A DNA stretch of 64,000 nucleotides from Brevibacillus choshinensis (lineage in GTDB: Bacteria; Bacillota; Bacilli; Brevibacillales; Brevibacillaceae). Position 1 is the first letter of the stretch, and every line of letters begins with the position of its first letter. Where the stretch lies: assembly GCF_016811915.1 (NCBI RefSeq), contig NZ_CP069127.1, positions 3,757,001-3,821,000 of the forward strand, in the 5' to 3' direction. The position numbers and the translations under genes are program-made. Positions 33,823-41,710 of this stretch are shown here, in pieces. Below the pieces are notes generated by a model that saw only the letters and a list, made by a program, of their open reading frames with translations, was not told where the DNA came from and did no database searches.

Positions 33823-34758
33823 TTAGCACCCCTCCAAGTTGTGTTTGCCCACAGCGACTTGCCCGACAAGCGACTGAATATCTGTAATGCCGTATTGAAC
33901 CATATACTGCTTGATTTCTTCCAAAATATCGAGCATCGCCGTCGGTTGCACGAAGCTTGCAGTCCCTATCTGTACGGCACTCGCGCCAGCAAGGATCATC
34001 TCAATGGCATCTTCCCCGTTCATCACACCGCCGCAGCCGATGATTGGCAGGGAGCTCACCTGATGGACCTGATAAATCATCCGCACAATGATTGGCTTGA
34101 CAGCGGGTCCCGACAAGCCACCGAGAATGTTGCCGATCCGCGGCTTGCGGGTATGAACGTCGATCGCCATCGCCAGAATGGTGTTGGCAACATTCAGACC
34201 ATCCGCTCCTCCCTCTTCCGCTGCCAGCGCGATCTCCTGAATGCTGGTGACGTTAGGTGTCAGCTTGGCGATGAGCGGTTTGTCAGTCACTTGCCTCACC
34301 TCTCTGATCAGCTCTCGAGTGAGCTGGGCATCCATCCCAAATGCTGCCCCATTTCCTTTCAGATTCGGGCAGGAGATGTTCAACTCCAGAGCGGCGACTC
34401 CCTCAGTCCCTGCTATGATCGCCGTCATCTCCACGAACTCCTCGATGGAATCAGCAGAGATGCTGGAGATCAAAGGTGTCTGATAGCGCCGATAGTACGG
34501 GATGACGTGCTCCAGGTAGTAATGAATCCCTTTGCTCTGAATGCCGATCGAATTCATCATGCCTGCCGCCGTTTCGCAAACCCTGGGAGTCGCATTCCCT
34601 TTTCGCGGATGCTTGGTAATGCTTTTCGGAACGACTGCTCCCAGCAGATTGAAGTCGATGACCGCTTCCATATCCTCACCGAATGCTCCGGAGGCAGGCA
34701 TGACGGGATTGGCTAAGGTGAGGCTGCCGATTTTCACTTGCAAATCCAGCTCCGTCAT
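33823..34758 (-). CDS. pyrD: Dihydroorotate dehydrogenase, class 1B catalytic subunit
   Basis: 311 residues from ATG 34758 (AAGGTGG upstream; its A is also the last base of the pyrK stop). Blocks: IGSLTLANPVMPASGAFGED, VPKSITKHPRKGNATPR with the FMN/orotate Lys, AAGMMNSIGIQSKGI, ALELNISCPNLKGNGAAFG with the catalytic Cys of class 1, GLSGPAVKPIIVRMI, and IPIIGCGGVMNGEDAIE. The IGxQS where most PyrDB have IGLQN is slightly unusual. It is one base from the dihydroorotase-like gene. It interconverts dihydroorotate and orotate with PyrK. Confidence 0.9.
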   Translation of the reverse strand: MTELDLQVKIGSLTLANPVMPASGAFGEDMEAVIDFNLLGAVVPKSITKHPRKGNATPRVCETAAGMMNSIGIQSKGIHYYLEHVIPYYRRYQTPLISSISADSIEEFVEMTAIIAGTEGVAALELNISCPNLKGNGAAFGMDAQLTRELIREVRQVTDKPLIAKLTPNVTSIQEIALAAEEGGADGLNVANTILAMAIDVHTRKPRIGNILGGLSGPAVKPIIVRMIYQVHQVSSLPIIGCGGVMNGEDAIEMILAGASAVQIGTASFVQPTAMLDILEEIKQYMVQYGITDIQSLVGQVAVGKHNLEGC

Positions 34759-35540
34759 CAGAGCACCACCTTTTCCAATGGGAATACAGGTCCTTCTTTG
34801 CATACCCGTACTGTCTTCAGGTGATCTCCTTCTTTTACGTCACAGACACAGGCAAAGCAGACACCCATCGCGCAGCCCATGTGCTCTTCCAGTGCGATTT
34901 GGGCGGGAATCGCGTGCTTGCGGGTAACATCCTGCAATAACCGGGACAGACGCTTGGAGCCGCAGGTAAACGCAGCATCGATCCGATTTTGCTGCAGCAA
35001 GCTGTCCAGCAAGCCGCGCACCTGCTCTACTCCGCTTGTCTGCTCTTCATCCGTGACATGAAGCACCTGCGCACCGAATCCTTGCAGCGTTTCGGCTGCG
35101 AGCAGGTCATTGCGGGAACGAGCACTGAGGATCGCGACTGCCTGCACACCTTTTTCAGCTGCATCCTGTGCGAGTGCAGCGAGTGTGGCAATACCTACCC
35201 CACGGGCTAGCAGCAGGATCGTTTCCCAGTCGTCCTGCAAAACAAAAGGCGTACCCAATGGGCCGAATACATCCACGTACTCCCCAGCCTGCATGAGCGT
35301 CAGCCGCTGCGTCCCTGCTCCTTTGACAAGGTACAAAAACTCCAGCGTTCTTTCCATCCGGTTGATCCGGTAAATGCTGAACGGGCGTCTCAGGAGAGGA
35401 TGGATATCATGGCCGCAGCGCAGCTGAAAAAACTGGCCAGGCTGGACGTCGGCATTCAGCTCGCTCGCATCGACCTTCATGTGCCAATACCGATCGCTCA
35501 CTTGTTGATTGGAGCAAATTCTCATCTGAATGGCTTTCAT
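34758..35540 (-). CDS. pyrK: Dihydroorotate dehydrogenase electron transfer subunit
   Basis: 260 residues: FAD domain 1-100 (HPLLRRPFSIYRINR), NAD-binding domain 100-215 (TILLLARGVGIATLAALAQ), and the [2Fe-2S] Cys set near the C-terminus (C-x4-C-x2-C...C in CAMGVCFAC and VRVC). Transfers electrons between the FMN of PyrD and NAD+. Start overlaps the M20 stop by four bases (ATGA); end overlaps PyrD start by one. Confidence 0.92.
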   Translation of the reverse strand: MKAIQMRICSNQQVSDRYWHMKVDASELNADVQPGQFFQLRCGHDIHPLLRRPFSIYRINRMERTLEFLYLVKGAGTQRLTLMQAGEYVDVFGPLGTPFVLQDDWETILLLARGVGIATLAALAQDAAEKGVQAVAILSARSRNDLLAAETLQGFGAQVLHVTDEEQTSGVEQVRGLLDSLLQQNRIDAAFTCGSKRLSRLLQDVTRKHAIPAQIALEEHMGCAMGVCFACVCDVKEGDHLKTVRVCKEGPVFPLEKVVL

Positions 35541-36838
35541 GCACTCTCCCCCATTTGATCGGGCTCATTTCGCTCTTTTTCGTTTGTCGTCGGCTGTCCG
35601 TTGGCTTCCAAAACGACGGCCCATTTCTTGATTTCAGCCTCCAGCAAGGCGGCTCCCACTCCAATCTGCTCCCAGGACGTATACTCTTCCCGGTGGTGAC
35701 TGACCCCATCTCTGGATGGGACGAAAATCAACCCAGTCGGCCAGCGTCTTGCCATGTTCATCGCGTCGTGACCGGCGCCACTCGCCATTTTCAAATAGGA
35801 GATCCCCAGCTCCCGACAGCTTTCCTCAAGTGAATCCGTTACCTCCTCGCTCAACAGGACGGGCTGCTCGTCACTGAGCATCGTCCATTCGACTTTCACG
35901 CCGCGTTTCGCTTCAACATGCCGGAAGCCCGCATACAATTTGTTCAGGACCGTAGTCTTGGATGTCACGTTTGTACCGCGAATATCGATTTTCAGTTCGG
36001 CGGTATCCGGCACGACGTTCATCGCTCCCGGTTTGACGACACAGACCCCCACCGTTCCTACCGTGCCATGTTCTTTTTCCGCCAGTGCCGCCGCCTCCAG
36101 GATCAAGCCGATCTCGGCAGCCGCCAGAAATGCATCTTGTCGCTGATCCATCGGGGTCGTCCCTGTGTGGGATGCCTTTCCCTGGAGGCGTACCTGCAAA
36201 CGCGTCGGCGCAGCAATACCGTGGACAATCCCGACCTGTATGCCCGCTTTCTCCAGTACGGGGCCCTGTTCAATGTGCATTTCCAAAAACACCTTCAGAT
36301 CCTCAGCTGCTCGAGCAGCTTCCGTCAGCGGCCAGCCATTCAACGAACATTCCGACAACGCATCCCGAAAGGTCTTTCCGTCGCGATCCTGAAGACCAGA
36401 TACGCCGTCGATATCCAGCTCCCCGATCATGGCTTTGCTCCCCACGGTCGAAACGCCGAAGCGGGAGGACTCCTCGCAAGCAAAACAAATGATCTCGATC
36501 GGGTGCTTCGTCACAATTCCTTGATCATCCAGGGAGCAGATGGCTTCAAATGCGGCCACTACCCCGATGATGCCGTCGTAAGAACCGCCTTCGAAAACAG
36601 CATCCAGATGAGAGCCGCTTGCTACAGCCGGCAGGTGGGGCTGCTGCCCTTCCCTTCTCGCAATCAGGTTCCCGCTGGCATCCATTCGCACACTCATCCC
36701 TCGCGCCTCGCACATGCTTGCCAGCCTTCTTACCGCTTGCCGCTCTTGGGCTGTGTAGGCGAGCCTCATGACTCCTTTGTCCGAGTAGCCAATCTGATTC
36801 AATTCACGCCATGTCTGTTCCAATCGCTCGAGATTCAT
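35537..36838 (-). CDS. M20 hydantoinase/carbamoylase family amidase (candidate ureidosuccinase)
   Basis: 433 residues from ATG 36838 (GGGGG upstream). Motifs: ASGSHLDAVFEGGSYDGIIG, CFACEESSRFGVSTVGSKAM, LEMHIEQGPVLEKAG, GKASHTGTTPMDQRQDAF, and SGAGHDAMNMA. These are the dimetal-binding blocks of N-carbamoyl-amino acid and allantoate amidohydrolases. Its product would be an amino acid, CO2 and ammonia. With PyrK, PyrD and a dihydroorotase-like gene right behind it, N-carbamoyl-aspartate is a natural substrate (ureidosuccinase). Substrate by context only. Confidence 0.85.
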   Translation of the reverse strand: MNLERLEQTWRELNQIGYSDKGVMRLAYTAQERQAVRRLASMCEARGMSVRMDASGNLIARREGQQPHLPAVASGSHLDAVFEGGSYDGIIGVVAAFEAICSLDDQGIVTKHPIEIICFACEESSRFGVSTVGSKAMIGELDIDGVSGLQDRDGKTFRDALSECSLNGWPLTEAARAAEDLKVFLEMHIEQGPVLEKAGIQVGIVHGIAAPTRLQVRLQGKASHTGTTPMDQRQDAFLAAAEIGLILEAAALAEKEHGTVGTVGVCVVKPGAMNVVPDTAELKIDIRGTNVTSKTTVLNKLYAGFRHVEAKRGVKVEWTMLSDEQPVLLSEEVTDSLEESCRELGISYLKMASGAGHDAMNMARRWPTGLIFVPSRDGVSHHREEYTSWEQIGVGAALLEAEIKKWAVVLEANGQPTTNEKERNEPDQMGESA

Positions 36839-36919
36839 CGCAACCCCCACACTTCCTACATTCACTTAAGATGTAGTATGAGGATTCTTGGATCATGAGT
36901 GGAAAACCTTTGTTGGGTC

Positions 36920-36965
36920 AGACAAAAAAAGAGGCGGTATATTATCGATTCCGATAATCATCGCC
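36920..36965 (-). terminator. Terminator at the end of the PucR gene
   Basis: Minus: GGCGATG then ATTATCG, loop, CGATAAT, ATACCGCC then TCTTTTTTTG. The stem begins inside the last codons of the PucR gene (stop 36942). Confidence 0.65.
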
Positions 36966-38555
36966 CATGAGATCCGCCAGTTTCAGCCCGATATGCAGCA
37001 TCAATTTCCCTTCGGATTGCTGCAAGCTGTATCCTGTCAGCTTTTCGATTCGCCGCAACCGATACTTCAGAGTATTCACATGCAAAAATAGGGCGGCAGA
37101 TGTCTCCGTCAGCTTTTCATCGTGCTGAAAGTAGAGCCGCAGCGTTTTGACCAGCTGCAAATCACTTTGTTTGTCATAAGCAAACAGCTTTCCTACGGTC
37201 TCCTCGAAAAAGCTGTCTCGCTCCGCCGCATCCGTACATTGTGCCAGTAATCGATAGATGCCCAAATCGCCGTATAGGGTGACCGTTCTGCGCTTGTGCA
37301 TGACACTGCCCAGCAAAATGGCTTGCTGCGCTTCCCGAAAGCTCTCGCGAAGCCCGCCGATCCCTTCACCGTGATTGCGGCCAATCCCGATCCGCAGACC
37401 GCCTTTCAAGGCCATTTGTTTTTTCAGCCTATCTGCCAGCTGCTCCGCCCTCTGCCTGATTTCGTCATCCGTGTCACCGCTCGTCGCGGGATACAGGCAA
37501 ACCACGACTTGCCGGAAGAACCCTGTGATGACTCGTGGAGACGATCTGCGCAGCAGCTGCTCTGTTCGATCCGCCAGATCCAGCGGATTTACCCGTTTTT
37601 CCTCGCCCTCTGTCTGAACGACCATGCACCGGTACGGCTCGTCCAGGGATAATCCATAGGGAAGACCTCTCTCCCGCACGTCCTCGAGATTGAGCCCCTC
37701 ATTCACAAACAGATCTCGTAAAAACTCATTTTTGTACTGCTGCTCGGTATCAAAGCGAACCTTCAATCGGAGAAATTCCAATGCCAGCAAGGTGGATGCT
37801 TTCTCCAAGATCGCCAAGTCCATTTCCAAATGATCGATCTCAAACGCCCAGCAGGTGATGTTGCCGAACACTTTCCCGTCGAGAAGAATGGGTGCCACGA
37901 TACATTCGATCTCTCCTCGTTCACACGGCCGGGTCAAACGAATCGGGCGCTTGATGATCGCGAGCTCGTGGATCTGCTCGGTCGAAAGCGGTTCGCAGGC
38001 AAATGGCAACGGGGGAACCTCGACGTAGGAAAGCAGGCTTTCCACCGTGATGGTGTTCTTTGTCAGCAACCCCAGCGTCGTGATCAAGGACTCCATCCCT
38101 TGCTCATTCAGCGAAATCTCATTGAGCACTTTATTCGCTTGCTCCAGGTCCTCCTGCAGGACGACTTTCCGGTCAAATATGGCGTGGCTTACAGGCGGAA
38201 GAATCTCCAAATAACTGATTTCTTCCGGAATTTCGATGACGGGAAAATCATACGCATCCGCTTCGTCGAGCAATGACTGCGGGATCTCATCAATAAACCG
38301 ATGAGGCTTGATCGCCAGAGCGGCAGTACCCCGTTCGTGCAGCTGGCGGATCAAATGCTTTTGCGCCTCGTGGTCGTCCTTGATCGGAAACAGGCTGGAG
38401 AGGATCAGCTCGTCCCCCTTCAACCACTTAACGATGTCGGGCACCTCCATGATGGTGACATATTTCACCAGCCGCGCAAGGCCGTTATGACCCGCCACGA
38501 CCCGACAGTCTCGCAGTCCCCCTACCCGCATGAGCTGACGGACAGAAATTGGCAA
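36942..38555 (-). CDS. PucR family transcriptional regulator
   Basis: 537 residues. Residues 1-125 form the PucR N-terminal domain (MPISVRQLMRVGGLRDCRVV, KYVTIMEVPDIVKWLKGDEL); a GAF-like middle; then the GGDEF-like and HTH_30 C-terminus (FLHVNTLKYRLRRIEKLTGY). TTG start with AAGGGGAG upstream. In Bacillus PucR governs purine breakdown; relatives control other nitrogenous catabolic operons. It sits between the MFS carrier and the catabolic operon, with 103 bases to the M20 gene. Probably controls both. Confidence 0.88.
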   Translation of the reverse strand: MPISVRQLMRVGGLRDCRVVAGHNGLARLVKYVTIMEVPDIVKWLKGDELILSSLFPIKDDHEAQKHLIRQLHERGTAALAIKPHRFIDEIPQSLLDEADAYDFPVIEIPEEISYLEILPPVSHAIFDRKVVLQEDLEQANKVLNEISLNEQGMESLITTLGLLTKNTITVESLLSYVEVPPLPFACEPLSTEQIHELAIIKRPIRLTRPCERGEIECIVAPILLDGKVFGNITCWAFEIDHLEMDLAILEKASTLLALEFLRLKVRFDTEQQYKNEFLRDLFVNEGLNLEDVRERGLPYGLSLDEPYRCMVVQTEGEEKRVNPLDLADRTEQLLRRSSPRVITGFFRQVVVCLYPATSGDTDDEIRQRAEQLADRLKKQMALKGGLRIGIGRNHGEGIGGLRESFREAQQAILLGSVMHKRRTVTLYGDLGIYRLLAQCTDAAERDSFFEETVGKLFAYDKQSDLQLVKTLRLYFQHDEKLTETSAALFLHVNTLKYRLRRIEKLTGYSLQQSEGKLMLHIGLKLADLMGDDYRNR

Positions 38556-38661
38556 CGTTCTCCCCTTCTTTCTCTAGCTGTGTATTATCGTCATTGTACA
38601 GGTTTGGGAACTGGCTCACCACCTTGTTTTTGCATGCGAAGGCTTCGATCTCGCATCTGTA

Positions 38662-38693
38662 CAAAAAAGGCCGCGGATAGATTCCGCAGCCTC
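38662..38693 (-). terminator. Terminator of the MFS gene
   Basis: Minus: GAGGCTGCGGA, loop, TCCGCGGCC then TTTTTTG. Confidence 0.82.
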
Positions 38694-38706
38694 AAGTTCT
38701 GTTGGA

Positions 38707-40005
38707 TTACTCCAATTCTACGTCTTTCGTTTCGGGTACCATCGTCATCATGACCAGCAGACCGATCGGGTAGACGAGGAAGACCAGTGACATCGCACCC
38801 ATGATATTTCCACCGACACTGAGCAGCCCGATGATCGCCGGACCAAAGCCGGCAAGTCCACGCCCCGTACCGAAAATGAAATTTTCAGCGGTAGAGCGCG
38901 CTTCGGATGGATAGTTTTCTGCCAGCACGGCACCAAAGCCACCCATCATGCCGTTTACAAAGAAGCCAAGCATCGCGCTTCCCCACAGAAGAACCGTCTG
39001 ATCGGTGAAGACGAAGAAATACAGGATACACGCGATTGTACCGCCGATGTAGTAGATCGCAAACGTCTTTTTGCGTCCGATGCGGTCCGCTAAAATACCG
39101 AACAGCATGATGCCGATCAGCATACCGACTGTGGAGATCAGCATCCATCCGCTAGCTTTCGCCAGGCTGTAGCCGTACTTTTCCGAGAGGACGGTAGGCA
39201 TCCAGGAGAAAATGCCGTAGTAGCCGAAGTTTTGAATAAAAGACATGATCGTCAGACCGATGGTGGCGATCGTCAGCTTTTTCGTTGCGAACAGCTTGCG
39301 CAATGGGAAGCCTGTCATTTGCCTCAACGCTCTATGCTCGTCCTCGGTCAGCGTTCCTTGTTTTTCTTTTTCTTGCAAATGCTTTTTATACGCGTTCTTG
39401 CTTTTCCAGATTTCCGGTTCTTTCAGGCCAAAGCGGACATAGGCAGCGAGCAGGGCAGGGAGTAATCCGAAGAGAAATACCGTGCGCCAGCCCATCGTCG
39501 GAACGACCACTGCTGCCAGCACAGAAGCGCTCAGTACACCCAGCTGCCAGCCGAGAGCTACGCCAGACGTCGCCTTCGCTCGTTTCTGCTTTGACCAAGT
39601 CTCAGTCACGACAGCCATCCCGATCCCGAACTCTCCCCCTACACCCAAACCTACGATGAAGCGCAGAATCGCCAAATGAGAATAATCCGATGCAAAATAA
39701 ATGAGAGCAGTACCTACGGAGTAAAGCAAGATCGTGAGGGTAAAAATTTTGATGCGACCATACATGTCCGCCAGGAATCCGAACAGATAAGACCCGATCA
39801 AGGTCCCGATGGTAGTGACGAGCGTCAGATTTCCAGCTTCAGCGGGAGAAAGACCAAATTCTTTGATGATAAAGACGAGAACGAACGACAGGAGCAGCAT
39901 GTCGAGCCCGTCTGCCGCGTACCCCAGAATCGAGCCGACAAGTGTTTTGACCTGCGTAGATTTGCTTTCTTCGACTTTTCCATGTGGCGTCACTGTTTGT
40001 TGCAC
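38707..40005 (-). CDS. MFS transporter, aromatic/organic-acid type
   Basis: 432 residues, twelve membrane spans. GTG start with AAGGGGG nine bases upstream. SYLFGFLADMYGRIKIFTLT is motif A and RFIVGLGVGGEFGIGMAV is the second signature, both of the AAHS/SHS carriers of organic acids; ILADRIGRKKTFAIYYIG is the repeated motif A. Orotate is an aromatic acid, so with the downstream genes it is a candidate orotate carrier. No direct evidence. Confidence 0.86.
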   Translation of the reverse strand: MQQTVTPHGKVEESKSTQVKTLVGSILGYAADGLDMLLLSFVLVFIIKEFGLSPAEAGNLTLVTTIGTLIGSYLFGFLADMYGRIKIFTLTILLYSVGTALIYFASDYSHLAILRFIVGLGVGGEFGIGMAVVTETWSKQKRAKATSGVALGWQLGVLSASVLAAVVVPTMGWRTVFLFGLLPALLAAYVRFGLKEPEIWKSKNAYKKHLQEKEKQGTLTEDEHRALRQMTGFPLRKLFATKKLTIATIGLTIMSFIQNFGYYGIFSWMPTVLSEKYGYSLAKASGWMLISTVGMLIGIMLFGILADRIGRKKTFAIYYIGGTIACILYFFVFTDQTVLLWGSAMLGFFVNGMMGGFGAVLAENYPSEARSTAENFIFGTGRGLAGFGPAIIGLLSVGGNIMGAMSLVFLVYPIGLLVMMTMVPETKDVELE

Positions 40006-40167
40006 GAAAGCATTCCCCCTTGTTTTATTCCAGAAAATTTGGATGATTTCATATAAAGAGATTTATGTGAATGTTGGGCGAATACCTTTGTCCTGCCAGA
40101 CCATTATGATCGTCAAGATTTGTTTCTACCGACAAGAATCGCATCAAATCGCCTCTATTCAGGCTTC

Positions 40168-40211
40168 TTTTTGATCAAAAACCAATCATTTCATGTAAGA
40201 ATTTCTTACAT
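40168..40211. promoter_or_regulatory. Two palindromes upstream of the MFS gene
   Basis: TTTTTGATCAAAAA (40168-40181) and ATGTAAGAA, T, TTCTTACAT (40193-40211), both perfect. The second is a likely operator. They sit 160-210 bases before the MFS start and about 60 bases after pyrE. Candidate for PucR or another regulator. Confidence 0.45.
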
Positions 40212-40220
40212 CGCATAAGA

Positions 40221-40249
40221 GGAGTGAACGCAATCTGCACGTTCACTCC
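40221..40249 (-). terminator. Hairpin after pyrE
   Basis: Minus: GGAGTGAACG, nine-base loop, CGTTCACTCC. Perfect 10-bp stem, no good U-run (TCTTATG), so termination is likely weak or factor-dependent. About 20 bases after the pyrE stop. Confidence 0.6.
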
Positions 40250-40268
40250 ATTGTTGTTTCACAAGCTG

Positions 40269-40907
40269 TTATTCAAAGAATGTCCGAGGAGCCTTGCGCC
40301 AGTCGCTTAGGAATTTTTCTTGGTCAGCGGTGATCACGCCTCTTTCCGTAGCCGCTTCCAGCAACGCGGTGTACTGGGATAGAGTCGTGCATGGAATACC
40401 TGCTTCCGCAAATAGAGCTTCCGCGTCCGGGAACTGGTAGCTGAAGATGGCTACAACGCCGAGCACTTCTCCGCCTTCCGCCGCAACGGCCTGAGCGGCT
40501 TTGAGGGAGCTGCCTCCTGTGGAAATCAGGTCCTCGATCACGACTACTTTTTGTCCGGCAGAGAGTGATCCCTCGATCTGATTTTGGCGGCCATGCCCTT
40601 TTGCCTTGTCACGCACGTAGATCATGGGCAAATCCAGCACTTCCGCTACCCATGCCGCATGCGGGATTCCGGCTGTCGCCGTCCCAGCTACGACCTGCGC
40701 ATCCGGAAATTGCGCCCGAATGGTCTCGGCAAAGCTGCGTGCGATCTGCCGGCGGACGTTTGGATGAGACATGGTGATCCGGTTGTCGCAATAAATCGGG
40801 GACTTGATCCCGGAAGTCCACGTAAAAGGCTGTTCAGGTCGCAAGTGAACCGCACCAATTTCCAACAAGCTTGCAGCAATTTCTTTGGCAGTTGTCATCG
40901 TCATCAT
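40269..40907 (-). CDS. pyrE: Orotate phosphoribosyltransferase
   Basis: 212 residues from ATG 40907 (GGAGGAA 6-7 bases upstream). The PRPP motif VVVIEDLISTGGSSLKAAQ and FTWTSGIKSPIYCDNR are seen. Makes OMP from orotate and PRPP. Last gene of the pyr operon, 24 bases after pyrF. Confidence 0.96.
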   Translation of the reverse strand: MMTMTTAKEIAASLLEIGAVHLRPEQPFTWTSGIKSPIYCDNRITMSHPNVRRQIARSFAETIRAQFPDAQVVAGTATAGIPHAAWVAEVLDLPMIYVRDKAKGHGRQNQIEGSLSAGQKVVVIEDLISTGGSSLKAAQAVAAEGGEVLGVVAIFSYQFPDAEALFAEAGIPCTTLSQYTALLEAATERGVITADQEKFLSDWRKAPRTFFE

Positions 40908-40931
40908 TTCCAATTCCTCCAGATTCGTATA

Positions 40932-41669
40932 TTACAGGCGGTCGGCTTCCACAGCAGAAACGATGCTTTCCCAGGTTGCAGCCGGATCTTTTGCCGCTGT
41001 GATGGCACGCCCGATCACGAGGTAATCGCTTCCCAGTCTAATTGCCTGCTCTGGTGTGGTAATGCGTGTTTGGTCTCCTTTATCCGATCCTAGAGGACGA
41101 ATCCCTGGCGTTACCGTCAGGAAGGATTCGCCCGCCGCCTTCTTGATCATAGGAACCTCGAGCGGAGAAGCGACCACTCCATCCAGTCCCGCTTGCTTCG
41201 TCATCATTGCGTAGTGTACGACCACGTCTTCAACGGTGCCTGGAAGCGCAATCTGTTCGTTCATCGTCTTCAAGCTCGTGGAGGTGAGCATGGTCACTCC
41301 GATCAGAATCGGGCGGGGAGAGCCTGCCGCTGTCCCCTGCTCCAATCCTTCTCTCGCGGCTTCCATCATTGCCACTCCGCCAGCCGCGTGGACATTCACC
41401 ATATCGGCCCCCAGTCTCGCAAGGCTCTTCATGGCTCCTCTTGCCGTATTCGGGATATCGTGCACCTTCAGGTCGAGAAACACCTTCAGGCCTCTCTCCT
41501 TCAGATAATGGACGATCGCCGGCCCTTCTGCGTAGGACAGCTCCATGCCTACTTTCACATAGCGGATGCGCCCTTCCAAGGGCTCCAGGCACTGCTTGAT
41601 TTCTTCCAGTGTGGAAAAGTCGAGCGCAACGATCATGCGCTCTCTTACATCAATGGATTGTGGTTGCAC
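40932..41669 (-). CDS. pyrF: Orotidine-5'-phosphate decarboxylase
   Basis: 245 residues, GTG start (GAGGAG upstream). FLDLKVHDIPNTARGA holds the catalytic Asp-Lys-Asp; VTPGIRPLGSDKGDQTRI is the phosphate-binding end. Makes UMP. Directly follows carB by 41 bases; in Bacillus, pyrK and pyrD would sit in that gap. Confidence 0.96.
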   Translation of the reverse strand: MQPQSIDVRERMIVALDFSTLEEIKQCLEPLEGRIRYVKVGMELSYAEGPAIVHYLKERGLKVFLDLKVHDIPNTARGAMKSLARLGADMVNVHAAGGVAMMEAAREGLEQGTAAGSPRPILIGVTMLTSTSLKTMNEQIALPGTVEDVVVHYAMMTKQAGLDGVVASPLEVPMIKKAAGESFLTVTPGIRPLGSDKGDQTRITTPEQAIRLGSDYLVIGRAITAAKDPAATWESIVSAVEADRL

Positions 41670-41710
41670 ACTACTCTCCTCTTTCTATCCCGATCTGTTT
41701 TGTTTGAACG

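Noticed and set aside
33823..35540. PreT/PreA type dihydropyrimidine dehydrogenase
   Set aside because: The two genes carry class 1B PyrD (NISCPN) and PyrK ([2Fe-2S] Cys set) patterns, not PreA/PreT ones.
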